Assembly: GCA_903870145.1 (NCBI GenBank)
Contig: CAIQBO010000016.1
Location: 1-64,000 of the forward strand
Length of the DNA: 64,000 nt
From: an uncultured Burkholderiales bacterium
GTDB lineage: Bacteria; Pseudomonadota; Gammaproteobacteria; Burkholderiales; Burkholderiaceae_C
Direction of reading: 5' to 3'
This document shows, piece after piece, positions 47,242 through 55,359 of this stretch (position 1 is the stretch's first letter; each line of letters starts with the position of its first letter). Below the pieces are notes generated by a model. That model ran no database searches and had not been told where the DNA came from. It saw only the letters and a list, made by a program, of their open reading frames with translations. The position numbers and the translations under genes are program-made.

Positions 47242-47613
47242 CTAATGCCACAAATTTGCGGCAACACCCAGGTGGGTGCTGGCCGCGAACAATGAATTGT
47301 CTCGGGTCCACAAACGTGAGCCAGGGGTTAAGAAAACAGCGGCCAGCAAATGGGCATCAACGTAGCCGATGCCTCTGCCAAAAAGCCCTTTTTTTTCGAC
47401 AAAACTCAATACTTCAGCATCCGAGGCGAGCATGGCTTGGGGCAAGTCTTGCAAGGCCAGCAAGACCGTTTCGCGCTGGGCCAGATTGCCCAAAGCCAAC
47501 TCACCCGTGACAAAGGGGTGCGCCAGCACCAAGCCGCGCGTGAGCAGGTCAGCCAAACGCTCGTGCGCGCCGCGCAAATGGTCCACCCAAATGGATGTGT
47601 CAACCAAAATCAT
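47242..47613 (-). CDS. VapC-like PIN-domain toxin
   Basis: The 123-residue PIN ribonuclease reads MILVDTSIWVDHLRGAHERL (first Asp at 5), VTGELALGNLAQRE, GIGYVDAHLLAAVFL and RLWTRDNSLFAAS. These supply the Mg2+ site, so it appears intact. The start overlaps the antitoxin stop by 4 bp. Its stop is only 2 bp from the predicted 3' end of the 4.5S RNA, so the pair was probably inserted, or has slid, right behind ffs. Confidence 0.88.
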   Translation of the reverse strand: MILVDTSIWVDHLRGAHERLADLLTRGLVLAHPFVTGELALGNLAQRETVLLALQDLPQAMLASDAEVLSFVEKKGLFGRGIGYVDAHLLAAVFLTPGSRLWTRDNSLFAASTHLGVAANLWH

Positions 47614-47807
47614 GCCAGTTGCGGTGCACGTCTGGGGGTATCGGTCAAATCGGGCTGACTACCGACCAAAAGCGCCATGCGCTTGGCCGTTTCACGCTGG
47701 ATCAAAGCGCGCAAGGCTTCACGCACCAACGCTGCTTTTTCTGACAAGCCGGTCAAGGCTTCGGCTTTGGCGATCAGTTCGTCATCAAGGGCAAGTGTAG
47801 TTCGCAT
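47610..47807 (-). CDS. VapB-like ribbon-helix-helix antitoxin
   Basis: The 65-residue protein reads MRTTLALDDELIAKAEALTG then LSEKAALVREALRALIQRE, a ribbon-helix-helix DNA-binding domain of the VapB type-2 (DUF2191) family. A short toxin-binding tail ends TDTPRRAPQLA. ATG 47807 gives the family-typical MRTT start; an upstream frame to 47870 is rejected. The antitoxin-toxin order with ATGA overlap is standard. Confidence 0.87.
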   Translation of the reverse strand: MRTTLALDDELIAKAEALTGLSEKAALVREALRALIQRETAKRMALLVGSQPDLTDTPRRAPQLA

Positions 47808-47953
47808 GGTGTACTTTTCAGAGTTATGCACAGATATTAACATCAAATGGTGATCTTTAAGTGCCTTCATAGAATTCTCCTGGGTGGTGGCGAAATGACA
47901 ACCTGATTGTGTTTGTTTTCCTTCCCAAAAGCGCAGCTTGCGAGCACTTGAAG

Positions 47954-47973
47954 TACTGTATAAATATACAGTA
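47954..47973. promoter_or_regulatory. LexA (SOS) box of umuDC
   Basis: TACTGTATAAATATACAGTA is a near-perfect match to the LexA consensus CTGT-N8-ACAG with the flanking TA/TA of the E. coli optimum. It ends 10 bp before the umuD ATG. It predicts tight LexA repression and DNA-damage induction. Confidence 0.93.
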
Positions 47974-47983
47974 AACTGCCGTC

Positions 47984-48436
47984 ATGTTCAAAACCTTGCA
48001 TTCAGCGTCTTTTTCGTCTCCCGCTCCTGCGCCCGTGGCTGCTCAGCGCATGATCTTGGATCTGTGCACTTGGTCGGTGCCGGCAGGTTTTCCCTCGCCT
48101 GCGGCCGATCACAGCCAAAAGCGCCTTGACATCAACGAGCACTTGGTGCGCAACAAAGAAGCCACTTTTTTATTCAAAGTCAAAGGCGACTCCATGACGG
48201 GCGCTGGCATTTATGAGGGCGACATGTTGCTGGTCGACCGCTCGATCGAAGCGCGGCACAACCACATCGTGCTGGCGGTGTTGAACAACGAGTTCACCGT
48301 CAAGCGTTTGCACCGGCGCGGCGGGCAAATCAAGCTGTTGGCCGAGAACCCTTTGTACCCCTGCCTGATTTTAAAAAACGACGAAGAGTTGAGCATCTGG
48401 GGCGTCGTGACCTTCAACCTGCACAAGCTGTGTTGA
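47984..48436 (+). CDS. umuD: UmuD-type autoproteolytic subunit of translesion polymerase V
   Basis: The 150-residue LexA/S24-family protein has the self-cleavage site Ala34-Gly35 in SVPAGFPSPAADH, the catalytic Ser70 in VKGDSMTGAGIYEGD and Lys107 in FTVKRLHRRGG. RecA filaments would trigger cleavage to the active form. There is no Shine-Dalgarno, and the LexA box lies only 10 bp upstream, so translation may be nearly leaderless. An internal ATG at 48050 would still leave the cleavage site intact. It is 18 bp ahead of umuC. Confidence 0.93.
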   Translation: MFKTLHSASFSSPAPAPVAAQRMILDLCTWSVPAGFPSPAADHSQKRLDINEHLVRNKEATFLFKVKGDSMTGAGIYEGDMLLVDRSIEARHNHIVLAVLNNEFTVKRLHRRGGQIKLLAENPLYPCLILKNDEELSIWGVVTFNLHKLC

Positions 48437-48454
48437 CATGCTTTTGGCAAACCC

Positions 48455-49750
48455 ATGAACACTCAGGCACCGCGCAGCGCGGCTCCCGTGCAGACCATCG
48501 CCTTGGTCGATTGCAATAATTTTTATGTCAGCTGCGAGCGCGTGTTCAGGCCCGACTTGGCCAGCACGCCGATGGTGGTTTTGTCTAACAACGACGGCTG
48601 CGTGGTCTCGCGCTCGAACGAGGCCAAAGCCATGGGCATTGGCATGGGTCAGCCTTGGTTTGAGATTCAACAAAAAGCCCTAGCGCAAGGCGTGCTGGCC
48701 TTGAGCTCGAACTACGCCTTGTATGCCGACATGTCCAACCGCGTGATGAGTATTTTGGGCGCTTGCGCGCCGCGCCAAGAGGTCTATTCGATTGACGAAT
48801 GCTTTCTCGATTTGACCGGCATGCCCCTGCTCAAAGCCCTGAGCTACAAGATCAAGAACCAAGTGCTGCAGTGGACCGGTATTCCTGTGTGCGTGGGTTT
48901 AGGCCCCACTTTGACACTGGCCAAACTGGCCAACCACGTGGCCAAAAAACACCCGCGCTCCAAAGGCGTCTTCAATTACAACGCTTTAAGCTTTGCCCAG
49001 CAGCAGCGCTTGTTGTCGCAAATTTCCGTGACTGAAGTTTGGGGCATTGGCCGGCGTTTGAGTCAACAACTGGCGGGCCAAGGTGTTCATACGGTGCAAG
49101 ACTTGTGTGCGGCGCACACGCCGAGTTTGCGCGCTCAATTTGGCGTGGTGATGGAGAAAACTCAGCGCGAGTTGCAAGGCTTGTCCTGCTTAGATTTACA
49201 GGAAACAGCGCCGCTGAAAAAACAAATCATCGCGAGCCGCTCGTTTGGAAAATCAATTTTTGAATTGCCCGATTTGCAAGAAGCCGTGGCACATTTCGTG
49301 AGTTTGGCCTGCGCCAAGCTGCGCGCACAAAACGCTCAAGCAGCTTTGGTTCAAGTGTTTTTGCAAACCAATCGGTTCAGGCCCGACCAGCCGCAATATG
49401 CACCGTGCTTGGCCATGGCTTTGCCCCATCCGAGCAACGACAGCGTGGCTATCAACCGGTGGGCCCAGCATTTGGTCAAACGCATGTGGCAAGCCGGTTA
49501 TGCCTTCCAAAAGGCTGGCGTGATGCTGAGCGAAATTTCTCCCAATGGGCATCAGCAAAGCGACCTGTGGACGCCCTTGCCCTCAGCCAATGAAGAACTG
49601 ATGAAAGCACTGGACCATTTGAACCAGCGCTTTGGCCGCGGCACTGTGGCTTTGTCGCAGCCGGCGCCTGCCGCCGCTGCTTGGCGCATGAAGCAAGCGC
49701 GTAAATCACCGGCTTACACCACCGACTGGGACGCCATTCCTTGCGTTTGA
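48455..49750 (+). CDS. umuC: UmuC, catalytic subunit of DNA polymerase V
   Basis: The 431-residue Y-family polymerase has the first metal-binding motif [17 protein letters not shown], the catalytic [11 protein letters not shown] with Asp-Glu, a thumb/HhH region [20 protein letters not shown] and the little-finger domain. The C-terminal domain contains [15 protein letters not shown], typical of UmuC. With UmuD'2 it performs error-prone bypass. It shares the LexA-controlled operon. Confidence 0.95.
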   Translation: MNTQAPRSAAPVQTIALVDCNNFYVSCERVFRPDLASTPMVVLSNNDGCVVSRSNEAKAMGIGMGQPWFEIQQKALAQGVLALSSNYALYADMSNRVMSILGACAPRQEVYSIDECFLDLTGMPLLKALSYKIKNQVLQWTGIPVCVGLGPTLTLAKLANHVAKKHPRSKGVFNYNALSFAQQQRLLSQISVTEVWGIGRRLSQQLAGQGVHTVQDLCAAHTPSLRAQFGVVMEKTQRELQGLSCLDLQETAPLKKQIIASRSFGKSIFELPDLQEAVAHFVSLACAKLRAQNAQAALVQVFLQTNRFRPDQPQYAPCLAMALPHPSNDSVAINRWAQHLVKRMWQAGYAFQKAGVMLSEISPNGHQQSDLWTPLPSANEELMKALDHLNQRFGRGTVALSQPAPAAAAWRMKQARKSPAYTTDWDAIPCV

Positions 49751-49754
49751 CAGC

Positions 49755-51143
49755 TCAAGGGCTGCCCTGCGCTGCTTGCAACCAAGCATGCACACCCAAG
49801 CCCGCCTGCACGCCACTGGCCATCGCGGCCGTGAGCAAATATCCGCCCGTGGGGGCTTCCCAATCGAGCATTTCGCCCGCACAAAAAACGCCTGGCAAGG
49901 CCCGTGTTTGAAGCTGCGGTGTCAGGCCCTGCCAAGTCACGCCGCCGGCTGTGCTGATGGCTTCGTCCATCGGGCGCGGCGCCGTGACCTTCACCGGCAA
50001 GGCTTTGATGGCCTGCGCCAATTGCAAAGGGTCGTGCAAAGCTTCGGGCGTGAGCAATTCATGCAGCAAGGCCAGCTTCAAACCCTCTAAGCCCAAACGA
50101 CTTTTCAGATGCGAGGACAAGCTGCGTGAACCACGTGGGTGCTGCACTTGCACCAAGACTTGCGCGAGCGTTCGATCGGGCAGCAAATCCAAACCAAATT
50201 GCGCATGACCCTGGGCGTTCAAGGCTTCGCGCAAATCGGCGGATGCTGCGTAAATCAAACTGCCTTCAACCCCGTAAGTGGTGAGCACAAACTCGCCCTT
50301 GCGGTATTGCGGTTGGCCGTTTTGCGCCTGCCACTGGATCGCCACCGATTTGAAAGCTTGGCCAGCAAAGCGCTCAGAGAAATATGTTGTCCAGCCCTGT
50401 CCTTGACGAGCGGCCACGTGAAAGCCGCAATTGGAAGCTTGCAAAGGCGCCACCGGCACACCGGCCGCAGACAACCAGGGCAGCCACTCGCCGTCCGAGC
50501 CCAAACGTGACCAACTGGCCCCGCCCAAAGCCAGCACCACGGCTTGGGCATGCACTTGCAAAGGCCCATCGCCTGATGATCGGCCTGGCGCTTGAAAAAG
50601 CAAACCGATGCCTTCGCTGCGCTGCGTCAAGGCCCTGCTGCTTGAATCAACACATGCCTGCAAACGATGCCGCATGTGAAATTGAACAGGCAGACCTTGC
50701 ACAGGGTGGCGCAAACGGTGCAGCCAGGCTCGCAGCAAAGGTGCAGCCTTCATCTCTTGGGGGAAAACGCGGCCCGAACTGCCCACAAAGGTTTCAATGC
50801 CCAAATCAGCTGCCCACGCGCGCAAGTCCTGGGGCCCCCACTGCGTGAGCAGGCTTTGCATTTGCGCTTGGTGTGCACCAAAGCGGGTGACAAAAGTGGC
50901 CAGAGGCTCTGAATGCGTCAGGTTCAAACCGCCCCGCCCCGCCAATAAAAATTTGCGCCCCACCGAGGGCATGCCGTCAAAGAGATGCACCGAACGGCCT
51001 TGCTGCGACAGGGTTTGCGCCGCCATCAAGCCGGCCGGCCCGCCCCCGATCACAGCCACCTGCACATGCAAGTCTTGTACAACGGAGCCTGATGCCAGCG
51101 GCAGTTCGGATGAGCGCGTATTGGGAGTGGGGGTCGGGTTCAT
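49755..51143 (-). CDS. NAD(P)/FAD-dependent oxidoreductase of the HI0933/YhiN family
   Basis: The 462-residue flavoprotein starts with a Pro/Thr-rich segment, then the FAD motif VAVIGGGPAGLMAAQTLSQQG. It has GRKFLLAGRGGLNLTHSEP (characteristic of the family), VVLALGGASWSRLGSDGEW and a C-terminal FCAGEMLDWEAPTGGYLLTA. The reaction of this family (TIGR03862/BaiN-like) is not settled. I use ATG 51143; the frame opens 26 codons further upstream toward the trxA promoter. It is convergent with umuC, 4 bp apart. Confidence 0.85.
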   Translation of the reverse strand: MNPTPTPNTRSSELPLASGSVVQDLHVQVAVIGGGPAGLMAAQTLSQQGRSVHLFDGMPSVGRKFLLAGRGGLNLTHSEPLATFVTRFGAHQAQMQSLLTQWGPQDLRAWAADLGIETFVGSSGRVFPQEMKAAPLLRAWLHRLRHPVQGLPVQFHMRHRLQACVDSSSRALTQRSEGIGLLFQAPGRSSGDGPLQVHAQAVVLALGGASWSRLGSDGEWLPWLSAAGVPVAPLQASNCGFHVAARQGQGWTTYFSERFAGQAFKSVAIQWQAQNGQPQYRKGEFVLTTYGVEGSLIYAASADLREALNAQGHAQFGLDLLPDRTLAQVLVQVQHPRGSRSLSSHLKSRLGLEGLKLALLHELLTPEALHDPLQLAQAIKALPVKVTAPRPMDEAISTAGGVTWQGLTPQLQTRALPGVFCAGEMLDWEAPTGGYLLTAAMASGVQAGLGVHAWLQAAQGSP

Positions 51144-51240
51144 GAGCGTCAAACAAGCCCCCACCGGCCACCGGCCTTGGAGGTTTCTGTCAAAATAGGG
51201 CCACTTTAGCTGCAACTTCAATCATTACAAGGAACAGGCC

Positions 51241-51573
51241 ATGGCCAGCGATCTGATCAAACATATTACCGACGCCACTTTCGAGGCCGACGTGCTCCAG
51301 GCCGACAAGCCCGTGGTGGTCGACTTTTGGGCCGAATGGTGTGGTCCTTGCAAAATGATTGCCCCTATTTTGGACGAAGTGGCCACCGGATACGAAGGCA
51401 AATTGCAAATCACCAAAATGAATGTCGATGAAAACCGCGATATTCCAGCCAAATTCGGCATTCGCGGCATTCCAACCTTGATGGTCTTCAAAGGCGGGCA
51501 ACTGGCCGCCACCAAGGTGGGCGCCATGAGCAAAGCCCAATTGACCGCCTTCATTGACCAACAATTGGCCTGA
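51241..51573 (+). CDS. trxA: Thioredoxin
   Basis: The 110-residue thioredoxin has the redox site WCGPC (Cys34, Cys37) in [35 protein letters not shown] with the cis-proline, and [15 protein letters not shown]. It reduces ribonucleotide reductase and other disulfides in the cytoplasm. AAGGA lies 7 nt before the ATG. It is followed by a terminator and then rho, the conserved trxA-rho order. Confidence 0.96.
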   Translation: MASDLIKHITDATFEADVLQADKPVVVDFWAEWCGPCKMIAPILDEVATGYEGKLQITKMNVDENRDIPAKFGIRGIPTLMVFKGGQLAATKVGAMSKAQLTAFIDQQLA

Positions 51574-51587
51574 TTTTTGTGGTTTTA

Positions 51588-51628
51588 GCCCGTCAGCCTG
51601 AAACAGGCAGCGGGCCATCTTGTTTTCT
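51588..51628 (+). terminator. trxA terminator
   Basis: A two-part stem, GCCCG/CGGGC (51588-51592/51611-51615) enclosing GCCTG/CAGGC with an AAA loop, is followed by a T-rich stretch (CATCTTGTTTTC). It lies 15 bp after trxA. Confidence 0.7.
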
Positions 51629-51844
51629 CGCCTTTATTTCCTGTCATAATCGCGCTCGGTGAGGCTGAAGAAAAGCCCCACAGCAGTTTCAGCCGCGAAA
51701 CTTGAACCGCCTGCACCCCCTATTGGCCCCTTATCGATTTTCTCTGTGCCTTTGGTTTGCCGGCCTTTGATTTCCCGACTTTTTATTCCTCCCCCTGAGT
51801 TTTTCACTTCAACCCACTTCGGGTTGCTTCACGCAGGTAAATCC
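51620..51844 (+). promoter_or_regulatory. rho promoter and pyrimidine-rich leader
   Basis: TTGTTT (51620-51625) and CATAAT (51645-51650), with a 19-bp spacer, may form the promoter. The following leader of about 190 nt is strikingly rich in C and T and poor in G between 51700 and 51815, with long runs such as CACCCCC and TCCTCCCCC. A small hairpin AACCC/GGGTT is near its end. Such DNA is what Rho itself binds, so autogenous attenuation as in E. coli rho is likely. Confidence 0.5.
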
Positions 51845-53107
51845 ATGCACTTAAACGAACTCAAGGCACTGCACGTGTCTGAAGTCCTCAAGCAAGCCGA
51901 TGAGCTTGAGATTGAAAACACTGGCCGCATGCGCAAGCAAGAGCTGATGTTTGCCATCATCAAAAAACGCGCGCGCGCAGGCGAGCAAGTTTTCGCTGAT
52001 GGTGTGCTTGAAATTTTGCCCGACGGTTTTGGCTTCTTGCGCAGCCCCGACACCAGTTACACCGCCAGCACCGACGACATCTACATCAGCCCCAGCCAGG
52101 TGCGCCGCTTTAACCTGCACACCGGCGACATGATCGAAGGCGAAGTGCGCATTCCCAAAGACGGCGAGCGTTACTTTGCGCTGACCAAACTCGACAAGGT
52201 CAACGGCGACTTGCCCGAAAACAACAAACACAAAGTCATGTTCGAGAACTTGACGCCGCTGTTTCCCACGATCCAAATGCGCTTGGAGCGTGACATCAAG
52301 GCGGAAGAAAATATCACCAGCCGCGTGATCGACATCATTGCCCCGATCGGCAAAGGCCAGCGCGCCTTGATCGTGGCGCAGCCCAAGTCCGGCAAGACCG
52401 TGATGATGCAGCACATCGCGCATGCCATCACCGCCAACTACCCCGACGTGCACCTGATGGTGCTGTTGGTGGACGAGCGTCCTGAAGAGGTGACCGAAAT
52501 GCAGCGCACGGTGCGCGGCGAAGTGATCGCCTCGACCTTTGACGAACCTGCGGCCCGCCACGTGCACGTGGCTGAAATGGTCATTGAGCGCGCCAAACGC
52601 TTGGTTGAATTGAAAAAAGACGTGGTGATTTTGCTCGACTCGATCACCCGCTTGGCACGCGCCTACAACAACGTGGTGCCCAGCTCCGGCAAGGTTCTGA
52701 CCGGTGGTGTGGATGCCAATGCCTTGCAACGCCCCAAGCGTTTCTTTGGCGCAGCGCGCAACGTGGAAGAAGGCGGCAGCCTGACCATCATCGCCACAGC
52801 TTTGGTCGACACCGGCAGCCGCATGGACGAGGTGATTTTTGAAGAATTCAAAGGCACTGGCAACTGCGAAGTTCATTTGGAGCGCCGTTTGTATGAAAAA
52901 CGCGTATTCCCAGCCATCAACCTTAACCGCAGCGGCACACGCCGCGAAGAACTCCTTTTGCAGCCTGAAGTGTTGCAAAAAACCCGCATTCTTCGTCAAT
53001 TCATGTACAACATGGACGAAATCGAAGCCATGGAGATGGTCCTCAAGAGCATGAAAGCGACCAAGAGCAATGTCGAGTTCTTCGACATGATGCGCCGCGG
53101 CGGCTGA
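51845..53107 (+). CDS. rho: Transcription termination factor Rho
   Basis: The 420-residue hexameric RNA helicase has an N-terminal helix bundle (residues 1-45) and a cold-shock-like RNA site with RNP1 GFGFLR (61-66). Walker A is PKSGKT (180-185), followed by [15 protein letters not shown], the Q-loop, and [14 protein letters not shown] with Walker B/R-loop. It is the standard length without inserts. ATG 51845 gives [10 protein letters not shown], the usual start; the 62 extra upstream codons in frame are leader. Confidence 0.97.
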   Translation: MHLNELKALHVSEVLKQADELEIENTGRMRKQELMFAIIKKRARAGEQVFADGVLEILPDGFGFLRSPDTSYTASTDDIYISPSQVRRFNLHTGDMIEGEVRIPKDGERYFALTKLDKVNGDLPENNKHKVMFENLTPLFPTIQMRLERDIKAEENITSRVIDIIAPIGKGQRALIVAQPKSGKTVMMQHIAHAITANYPDVHLMVLLVDERPEEVTEMQRTVRGEVIASTFDEPAARHVHVAEMVIERAKRLVELKKDVVILLDSITRLARAYNNVVPSSGKVLTGGVDANALQRPKRFFGAARNVEEGGSLTIIATALVDTGSRMDEVIFEEFKGTGNCEVHLERRLYEKRVFPAINLNRSGTRREELLLQPEVLQKTRILRQFMYNMDEIEAMEMVLKSMKATKSNVEFFDMMRRGG

Positions 53108-53191
53108 TTTTTCGTGCGATAATAGAAGGCTAAAGCGAAAAGTACGCCGGATGGTCTGGCGCGGCTGTCGCAACTGAACAAGGATAAGAGC

Positions 53192-53452
53192 ATGAAAGAA
53201 GGCATTCACCCCAACTACCGCGACGTGTGCTTCGTGGACCTGTCCAACGGCTTCAAATTCGTCACGCGTTCGTGCGTCAACGCCAAAGAAACCGTGAAGA
53301 TGGACGACGGCCGTGAGCTGCCCTTGTTCAAACTCGATACCTCCAGCGAATCGCACCCCTTCTACACCGGCACACAAAAGTCGGTCGACAACATGGGCGG
53401 GCGCGTCGAGAAGTTCCGCAATCGTTTCGGCAAAACACCCGTCGTCAAATAA
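53192..53452 (+). CDS. rpmE2: 50S ribosomal protein L31, type B
   Basis: The 86-residue L31 reads [40 protein letters not shown] and [17 protein letters not shown]. It lacks the CxxC zinc ribbon of the C+ form, so it is the zinc-independent type. AAGGAT precedes the ATG. It stands alone between rho and a strong terminator. Confidence 0.95.
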   Translation: MKEGIHPNYRDVCFVDLSNGFKFVTRSCVNAKETVKMDDGRELPLFKLDTSSESHPFYTGTQKSVDNMGGRVEKFRNRFGKTPVVK

Positions 53453-53473
53453 GCCGCGGCTGTTTTCAGCGCA

Positions 53474-53508
53474 GGGCAGTCCGGGCAACCGGCCTGCCCT
53501 TATTTTTT
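53474..53508 (+). terminator. rpmE2 terminator
   Basis: A strong hairpin, GGGCAG-T-CCGG-GCAA-CCGG-C-CTGCCC, is followed by TTATTTTTT. It lies 22 bp after the L31 stop. Confidence 0.92.
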
Positions 53509-53577
53509 GTCTCACACCCCACCTTTTGATTGAAGTGTCAGCGCGCTGCCCTGTCCTCTGCTATCTTTGAGCCTGTG

Positions 53578-55293
53578 ATGTCCAACTCTCAAGCCAGCCC
53601 CGCCATCGTGGCCCAAAGCGCCGTGCGTCGATTGCCGCGCTGGGGCTTGGCATTGCTGTGCTTGGCTTATGTGTTGCCAGGGTTTGTGGGGCGCACACCT
53701 TGGAAAGCGGATGACATGGAGGCTTTTGGCTTCATGCGTCATTTGGCACAAGCCATGGGGCCTGAAGCGGTCCATTGGCTCAAGCCCACCTTGCTGGGCC
53801 AGCTTGATGCGGGCGCTGCACTGCTGCCCTATTGGCTGGGCGCCTGGGCTTTGCAAATGGCCCCTGCAGGCTTCCCCCCAGAGGCAGCCACTCACCTGCC
53901 CTTTGTGCTGCTGCTGGCACTGACCTTGGCGGCCACTTGGTTTGGCGCCTATGCCTTGGCGCGCACCCCTTCAGCGCAACCCGTGACCTTTGCCTTTGGC
54001 GGCGAAGCCAAGCCTGCGGATTACGCCCGGGCCTTGGCTGACGGCGCCTTATTGGCCCTGATTGCCTGTTTGGGCTTGGCCCGTTTGTCACACGAAGCCA
54101 CGCCGGCCTTGGCTCAATTGGCTTTCAGTGCTTTGCTATTTTTTGCTTTGGCCACCTTGCCCCGCAAACGCTGGCTGGCCTTGACAGCTGCCGCTTGCGC
54201 TTGCATGGGCTTGGCTTTGTCAGGCGCGCCCGCCTTGGCCATGTGGCTGGGCGTAGGCGGCGCGTTGGTTGTAGCCTTGAACCGCCAAACGCCTCAAGCC
54301 TTTCGCGTGCGCATGACGGACGTGGCTGGCGTCCTGCTGATTTGCTTGGCCACTGCAGCCGTGGCCAGCGCGCTGGACCTTTGGCGCTGGCGCGTGGTGT
54401 GGTCCCAGCTGCTGGATGTCAAGTCCATGGCGCGCCTGCTGCTGTGGTTTACATGGCCGGCTTGGCCATTGCTGCTTTGGACTTTGTGGCGCTGGCGCCT
54501 GCAACTGCGCCAGTGGTGGGCCAATCCGCATTTGTCCCTGCCTTTGTGGTTTATTGGGGTGGCCATCACCAGCACTTGGCTGTCGGGCTTGAGTGACCGC
54601 GCGCTGCTCTTGGCGCTACCTGCCATGGCCACCTTGGCCGCATTCGCGCTGCCCACACTGGAGCGCAGTGTGAGCGCCTTCATTGACTGGTTCACTTTGC
54701 TTTTTTTCAGCGTTGGGGCCTTGGTTATTTGGGTGGTTTGGGTTTCTATGCAAACTGGTGTTCCGGCTCAACCGGCCATCAATGTTGCACGGTTGGCGCC
54801 TGGTTTTGCGTCTGAATTTTCTGGCATCACTTTCGCAATTGCCTTGTGCGCCAGTCTGGCGTGGGCAGGCCTGGTCAAGTGGCGCGCCGGAAGAAGACAC
54901 CGCGCAGCCCTGTGGATGAGTTTGGTGCTGCCCGCCAGTGGCGCCGCTTTGTGTTGGCTCTTGATGATGACGCTGTGGTTACCGCTGCTTGACTTTGGCC
55001 GCAGTTATGCACCCTTGGTTGTCAAAGTTCGCAGCATGATGGGGCCAACCGATTGTGTGCATTTTCACGGCCTGACCAAAGCGCAAGGCGCTGCTTTCGA
55101 ATACCACGGTCAGTTGCGTTTGAAACCTGCTCATGAGGCGGGCTGTGCATGGCTGATTGTGGACACACAGGCCGTGAGCACTTTGCCGCAAGCCGTTGAC
55201 TTCAAGCAGTGGACGCAACACGCCACGGTGCGCCGTCCTTCGGACAAAAACGAAGACATCGTTTTGTACCGCAGAAGTTCTTCAGTCAACTGA
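53578..55293 (+). CDS. ArnT/GT39-like membrane glycosyltransferase
   Basis: The 571-residue protein has a dozen or so hydrophobic helices. The first periplasmic loop holds GRTPWKADDMEAFGFM, the R-x-P-W-x-x-D-(D/E) motif of GT-C enzymes acting on lipid-linked sugars (ArnT, PMT and relatives). The C-terminal soluble part (CVHFHGLTKAQGAAFEYHG) ends in a region with VDTQAV and KNEDIVLYRRS. It likely transfers a sugar to lipid A or another envelope acceptor; the sugar and acceptor are unknown. ATG 53578 is preceded by GTG; an upstream frame to 53530 is possible. No aminoarabinose genes are nearby. Confidence 0.75.
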   Translation: MSNSQASPAIVAQSAVRRLPRWGLALLCLAYVLPGFVGRTPWKADDMEAFGFMRHLAQAMGPEAVHWLKPTLLGQLDAGAALLPYWLGAWALQMAPAGFPPEAATHLPFVLLLALTLAATWFGAYALARTPSAQPVTFAFGGEAKPADYARALADGALLALIACLGLARLSHEATPALAQLAFSALLFFALATLPRKRWLALTAAACACMGLALSGAPALAMWLGVGGALVVALNRQTPQAFRVRMTDVAGVLLICLATAAVASALDLWRWRVVWSQLLDVKSMARLLLWFTWPAWPLLLWTLWRWRLQLRQWWANPHLSLPLWFIGVAITSTWLSGLSDRALLLALPAMATLAAFALPTLERSVSAFIDWFTLLFFSVGALVIWVVWVSMQTGVPAQPAINVARLAPGFASEFSGITFAIALCASLAWAGLVKWRAGRRHRAALWMSLVLPASGAALCWLLMMTLWLPLLDFGRSYAPLVVKVRSMMGPTDCVHFHGLTKAQGAAFEYHGQLRLKPAHEAGCAWLIVDTQAVSTLPQAVDFKQWTQHATVRRPSDKNEDIVLYRRSSSVN

Positions 55294-55301
55294 GCCCCAA
55301 T

Positions 55302-55333
55302 AAAAAGCCCGCACACCTTTCATGGTGGCGGGC
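55302..55333 (-). terminator. phoX terminator
   Basis: GCCCGC-A-CACC / GGTG-GCGGGC forms a 10-bp stem with one bulge and a 6-nt loop. On the minus strand it is followed by TTTTT. It lies 27 bp after the phoX stop and may also stop the convergent glycosyltransferase transcript. Confidence 0.8.
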
Positions 55334-55359
55334 CAAACCCATGGCATTTGCTAATTAAA

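Noticed and set aside
51659..51844. 62-codon N-terminal extension of Rho
   Set aside because: Pro/Phe-rich translation of the pyrimidine-rich leader; Rho of normal length starts at 51845.
51851..53515. A 554-codon open frame on the minus strand opposite rho and rpmE2
   Set aside because: It is a mirror of the highly biased codons of rho. The product is His/Val/Phe-rich with no domain, and rho is certain on the plus strand.
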